Source of the DNA: Combretum micranthum
Lineage: Eukaryota; Streptophyta; Magnoliopsida; Myrtales; Combretaceae
Direction of reading: 5' to 3'
Length of the DNA stretch: 64,000 nt
Assembly (NCBI GenBank): GCA_024138025.1
Contig: JAMXBD010000714.1
Location: 62,001-126,000 of the forward strand
Shown here: positions 59,801 through 64,000 of the stretch, in pieces
Numbering within the stretch: the first letter of the stretch is position 1
Layout of the letters: each line of letters begins with the position of its first letter
The notes under the pieces: generated by a model
Databases searched by the model: none
What the model was told of the DNA's origin: nothing
What the model saw: the letters and a program-made list of their open reading frames with translations, nothing else
Program-made: the position numbers and the translations under genes

Positions 59801-60719
59801 CATTGACATGGTATTTTGTTTAACATTTTTGCAGATGAGTGTATTGCATGATAGTTGTGACCCGATCATTAGTGCATTATATGCATTATCAATAGGACCT
59901 GATTCATGTTTCAAAAGGTACAACAAATTGATATATAATGGTGTGCGCTTTCACACATCAGAGTTTGATAGCAGGAAGAAGACTCAAAATAGTGGAGTGC
60001 TGGTAGAAGTAGACCAAGGAGATGAGAAAGTAGAATTTTATGGGATGTTAACAGATATATATGAGTTTAGCTATGTTAGGAACAAAAGAGTATTCCTATT
60101 TAAATGTAAGTGGTGGGACACTAATGAGAGGCATCGCAATGTGCGGGTGGATGACAACTTTAAATCTATTAAGGTTACTCGTACATGGTATGAAAATGAT
60201 CCATATGTGTTGGCATCACAAGCTAAGCAAATATTTTACCTAGATGACATGAAATTTGGACTTGATTGGCGAGTGGTGCAACAATTCGAGCATCGCCACA
60301 TCTATAACATTGACTCACTTGTAGGTGATGCAAATTTGTTCACAGATGTTGAAGCTTTATTAGTGGATGAGAGCTTAGAGGAACAATTAACAACAAATGA
60401 GGACAGAGGAAATGAGCATAATCCAGTAGCTGATTGTGATATCGAAGTGTCATTGAGAACTGATGTATGTGGTGAGACCGTTGATGGAGAGGCTGTAGAA
60501 ACAATGATTGAAGCATCTCCATGTGAAGAGCATGATGGTAGTATTGAATGTAATGAAGATGAGGATACAGATGAGGATGAAGAGGATGGGTTGGATGATG
60601 CACTCATGGACTATGATATTAGTGATGACAATAGTATGATTGTCCAATTTTTATTCATTTTATCCTTTTTTAATTTAACTATAATGTCTATGATATTTTT
60701 GTTTATTGTCCATGCATGA
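56893..60719 (+). CDS. TNP2-type CACTA transposase (4 exons inferred)
   Basis: Catalyses excision and insertion of the CACTA element. Exons inferred from GT-AG borders and frame: 56893-59168, 59249-59548, 59636-59723, 59835-60719; joined they give 1182 codons without a stop. Domains in order: transposase-associated N-domain (residues 4-75, starting DKSWMNYD, with CPCRKC), Transposase_21/TNP2 core (about 165-570) with a Cys/His cluster CLFWGDNKNLTHCPTC, Asp339 in SDGFNPFG and Asp557 in DVMHIEKN, two conserved acidic positions; DUF4218 (about 640-800), crossed by intron 1; DUF4216 in exon 4 (about 910-1080), then an acidic tail. Exon 4 could splice differently near its 3' end. Lies upstream of, and in line with, the second gene. 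Length is usual for fused TNP2-DUF4218-DUF4216 proteins. Start at 56893 or at the next ATG (56905). Confidence 0.88.
59169..59248 (+). other. intron 1 of the TNP2-type gene
   Basis: AAAG|GTATAATG donor and TTTGTAG|GTACTT acceptor. Splicing keeps the conserved PIERYLG segment of DUF4218 in frame. 80 bp, a normal plant intron size. Confidence 0.85.
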
Positions 60720-60836
60720 TGATTGAAAGGTAGAATCTTTTTCATTCTTTCTATTTATATGCACTTAATTTCAATCTATTTATGCATGTTGACATCTATT
60801 TATTGAGCCTTTGTCCTATCCAATTGTAGGATTATA

Positions 60837-63800
60837 ATGGCTAGGGGACGAAGGAGTCTACAAAGGCGGGGAGGAAGGGCTAAACGAGACACCCGATTAC
60901 CAATTAATGATGAATCGGATTCTCAGAATTTGGAGGAGGAACAACAATCACCGCAAGGCAACAATTCACCTAATCCTTCTCATCGAACAAGTTAAGTTTC
61001 CATCATTTTTTTTTTTTACTTAGAAGCTTTGTAAATATATATAGTTGTTGTGCAACTAATGAAATCACATTTTTCTGGTTCATCTTCTAGCAAATGAACA
61101 AGGACAAAATCCTATCATCAACAACTCCCTAGTAGATGCATCCTTACAAGGCAGCCATTCATCTAGTCCTCCCTCTCGCTTAGGTAACTTTAATGTAAAA
61201 TATTACTTTCCGGTTAATTTATTAGTATAGTAGGTGGGTTTATATTCTCCTTTGCTTACTCTTTGATATTTCTGTTTTCGTTGTTCTATCACATTAGCTT
61301 ATTCTTTATCAATTAAAGTGATTGTGCTATTTTAATTTTGTAATTTTATCATTATATGCCTTGCATGAAACTAGTAAAATTAACTGTCATTGTGAAGTTG
61401 TAAGTGCTCTGGTGAAACATGTTTTTGGTTGGTACTACAGGAAATGGAGAAGGACAGAATCATGTCATCAATAACCAAGTAGATGCATCCTTGAATGGAA
61501 ACCCTTCATGTAATCCTTCACCTACCTCAGGTAATTTTTATGTGAGTTTTAACTTCTAGTTAATTTGAAGGTGTAATAGTTAGGTCTATGGTTATAGTTT
61601 CATGACCTGCTAGCTTCATGAGAGTCTCATATATATGTAGGAACTGACAGCCCGATCCTCACAACACGTAAGAGAAGTGTATACCGAGGAAAAGCACTTG
61701 AAAAGGAAAACAATAGAAGAAAGGGCAAGATGGTTATTGAGTTTACCTATTCTGGTGGACGTCCACTAACAGCAGACCAATCATCAAAGTTAGCCTCTGA
61801 AATGGGGAAGGCTTGTAGGGACTTACTTCCTCTTTGTATCGATGACTGGAGAAAATTCCCTCATGCAGAAAAACAACGGGCTTGGGAGAGAGTAAAGGTA
61901 TATTTGAAGTGAATTTGCAATTTTTTTTCTTGTTTTGTTTCAAATTATTCAAGCTGGTTTCTGTTTTTTTTTTTTATAGCCAAATAAGCTTCAGTCAATA
62001 TATAGATGATAAATTGAAAAGATCAATTCCATAATAAAGGAAATTGATAATTATAGTGCTAGTGCCACTTTTTTACTCCAAAAACAACAAAAGCCACTCT
62101 ATTCTCACTCCACATAACACTTTGAAGTAGGTTTTTTAATCTCTCCCCAAAATGATAGAGATCTCTAAAAAAAAAAATTACAAATCCTTATTCCTCTCTT
62201 TATAATTTATTTGCTGCTAGTGTTCAAGTCCATAAAATGAAAGCTATATGATCTTAGGAGCATTAGAATTTAGACACAATAAAATAGCATGTAACATAGT
62301 TTGCATGTGATAACTCTATTGAGGACATTAGCACTATGAAAGTAAAGCAAATATTCAAGACACAATGCAGGAGGGCTTATAGTTGATTGAATGCACATTA
62401 TAAAATCATGACTTAACTCTAATAAGTGTGGTCTCAACTTGATTCATCACTAATGACCTCTCGTAATTGCTGCTTGTACTCTAGTCTATACTATTCCTCT
62501 TTGTTTGCAACAAAGTGTGCACTATTCGTTTTAATTTGTATGTATTCCTTAACAACAACCATCATATGTTTTAAGATGATATAATTAAAGTGCACACATT
62601 CATCTTAAGGTTCTAGATTTTCCCTAATTCCCATTTTGATCCAATTATTTCTCATATGGCACTATCTGTGGTGGTATTGTGTTTCAAGAACATGATATTA
62701 AATAAATTGAGATACTGTATTAGAATTTATGGTTCTTAATGTTTTTCCATAACTGATTTGCCTTTGTGACAAACAGATTCTAATTTAAATCCATTGTGTC
62801 AATTTTTTCACATGCTCTTTTCTAATATGGTTAAATTATTTTTAATAAAAGCTGGATTACATCCTTAGGGGTAAAAAATGGAATGTTTGACTTCTACTTC
62901 AGCATGTCTATCCTGTTTTCCTTCAGCAAATAAAGTGAGGAAGTTGCTAAGTTTATGGCCTTAGATATGTTGATATCTAACACACTTTGGAATTACTGTA
63001 TGATTAGTTGTTTCCCATCCACGTAGTGTGATAACCCATCTTGATTCATGTTTAGAAGGTCCAGCAAGATGTATAACTGTCCAGCAAAACATTTAGGGGA
63101 GAAAAAAATTGTTGCAATTAACTATCACATTAGGAGAATGTATTGCTTATCCTTGGAAGGTAAGAAATGGAAAAGCTAAGGAGAGAAGTGTGAGTTTCTT
63201 TCTTCCCACATGTTGAAGTTATAATTCGAGTAGTTGATCTCTTTAATTTCTGACATTGTTCCTTTGTAAAAGCTACTACAAGAGACTTCTATACTTGTTT
63301 TCTTAAATTTCTAGAGCTATTCTATTCCTGTTGCTATTGTTGCTACTTTTTTAATTGATGGATTTGATCCTTTTTATGTGAAAAAAAAAACATTCTCTTC
63401 ATCTATAGTGATATGTTTGATGTAGAATCGGTTGAATATTGATGACATCATAAAAGATCCTGAAAAGTTCCGAGCTGCTGATAAATGGATGGGCAATCTC
63501 CATAGAAACCATCGATGTAAAACTAAAAATAAGTGGAACAAGGTTGGTGATGTTGCTAGACCCAAAGGTTCAAGTGATGATGATTGGAAAAAGGTTACTG
63601 AAAGATGGACTAGGGAGATTGAACAAGAGCGATCAATATCACAATCGAATGAACCGTCTGCAAAGGTGAATTATAAATCATTTATGCACTTATAAATTTG
63701 TTTATACTATCATATGTTTGCTGATTTTTTCATTTATAGAAGACAAGGTCAATGATTGGGAGAAATGCACGCAACAATGTCAAATATCTACATAGGGCTG

Positions 63801-64000
63801 GCTCTAGATCATTTGAGAGTAGGAGAAATGAGCAAGTGGGTATTTATTAATGTTTTTTCTATGCTTATATTATTGATTAATGCTTTAACATTTTCCATAC
63901 ATATCTAAATGTGTAGATTAATCAAAATAACCAACCATTTAATGCCATTGAGTTCTTTAAGCAAACTCGATATAGTGTTCCAAGGCCTGATGGCACAGGA
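60837..64000 (+). CDS. Transposase_24 (Ptta/TNPA-like) gene of the CACTA element, partial
   Basis: Second element protein, likely the DNA-binding partner that recognises the ends, as TNPA does in En/Spm (inference from family). Inferred exons: 60837-60990, 61091-61183, 61441-61530, 61641-61897, 63426-63665, 63740-63835 and 63917 to the edge, all GT-AG and all frame-compatible; 338 codons so far. N-terminus is strongly basic (MARGRRSLQRRGGRAKRD). Exons 2 and 3 encode short repeats of one another. Exon 4 has SGGRPLTADQSSKLASEMGK and a Trp-rich segment; exons 5-7 hold NKWNKVGDVARPKGS, ARNNVKYLHRAGSRSFESRR, typical of Transposase_24. The 1.5-kb intron 61898-63425 shows no exon I could support. 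It continues beyond the window. Confidence 0.8.
61898..63425 (+). other. 1.5-kb intron of the Transposase_24 gene
   Basis: GTATATTTG donor and TTTGATGTAG acceptor, phase 0. AT-rich with T tracts; no nested element or ORF recognised. A small missed exon is possible. Confidence 0.6.

Larger units (their letters stand above)
53426..64000 (+). mobile_element. large CACTA (En/Spm) transposon, left 10.6 kb
   Basis: Begins CACTACAAGAATT inside the RT of the third gypsy element. Following bases are no longer retroviral. Subterminal inverted and tandem repeats (53448-54304), a CT-rich leader, a TNP2-type transposase gene and a TNPA/Ptta-type gene follow in one direction, the gene content of autonomous CACTA elements. 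The expected 3-bp duplication would be TAT (53423-53425). The right end lies beyond the window. Both genes read without internal stops within the inferred exons, so it may be recent or active, which is inference. Confidence 0.9.

Noticed and set aside
60302..60607. Minus-strand Ser-rich and His-rich open frames
   Set aside because: They are the antisense of the acidic tail of the TNP2-type transposase.

Overview
This window is nuclear DNA of a flowering plant, probably a eudicot. It is AT-rich, carries spliceosomal GT-AG introns, and almost all of its identifiable content is plant transposable elements of many classes. I cannot name the species. No bacterial, organellar or rRNA/tRNA genes were recognised. 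Only one short exon (49420-49724) looks like a candidate host gene; the other coding sequence belongs to transposons, mostly decayed.

Layout, left to right. (1) 1-14639: an old Ty3/gypsy element of the Tat lineage on the minus strand, with its 5' LTR at 13974-14639, PBS, gag, protease, RT, RNase H and integrase. A 39-bp tandem repeat lies downstream of integrase. Beyond it is a plus-strand, intron-bearing, coiled-coil extra ORF at the left edge. The element is split by a 3.5-kb solo LTR (3399-6899), and its 3' LTR lies off the window. (2) 14640-22149: AT-rich DNA with short tandem repeats and one clear SINE with an 18-bp target duplication. (3) 22150-29664: two nested solo LTRs of one family, each with a perfect 5-bp target duplication. 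(4) 29665-31755: unassigned. (5) 31756-41095: an Athila-type gypsy element with both LTRs and a degraded gag-pol. A 160-bp CACTA-type MITE sits in its RNase H region with a CTT duplication. (6) 42242-49135: two Mutator-like elements with long terminal inverted repeats, carrying degraded transposase-like and plant-mobile-domain-like sequence. (7) 49420-49724: a first exon with a chloroplast-transit-like N-terminus and a good splice donor. (8) 50441-53425: a plus-strand gypsy element with LTR, gag, protease and RT, cut by (9) a large CACTA (En/Spm) transposon that starts at 53426 and runs past the window end.

The CACTA element is the only part that looks coding-competent. Its four-exon TNP2-type transposase (56893-60719) reads without interruption for an inferred 1182 codons. 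A second gene of the Transposase_24 (TNPA/Ptta) type starts at 60837 and is still open at 64000. Near the element's left end is an array of nine 12-bp palindrome-like GC-rich sites, eight of them alternating 51 and 52 bp apart, arranged as a 103-bp higher-order repeat. This array is the most striking unexplained structure in the window and is a plausible platform for the element's own DNA-binding protein. I did not find a system that I can claim is new; the nested structure, the site array and the duplicated exons of the second gene are the items most worth following up.
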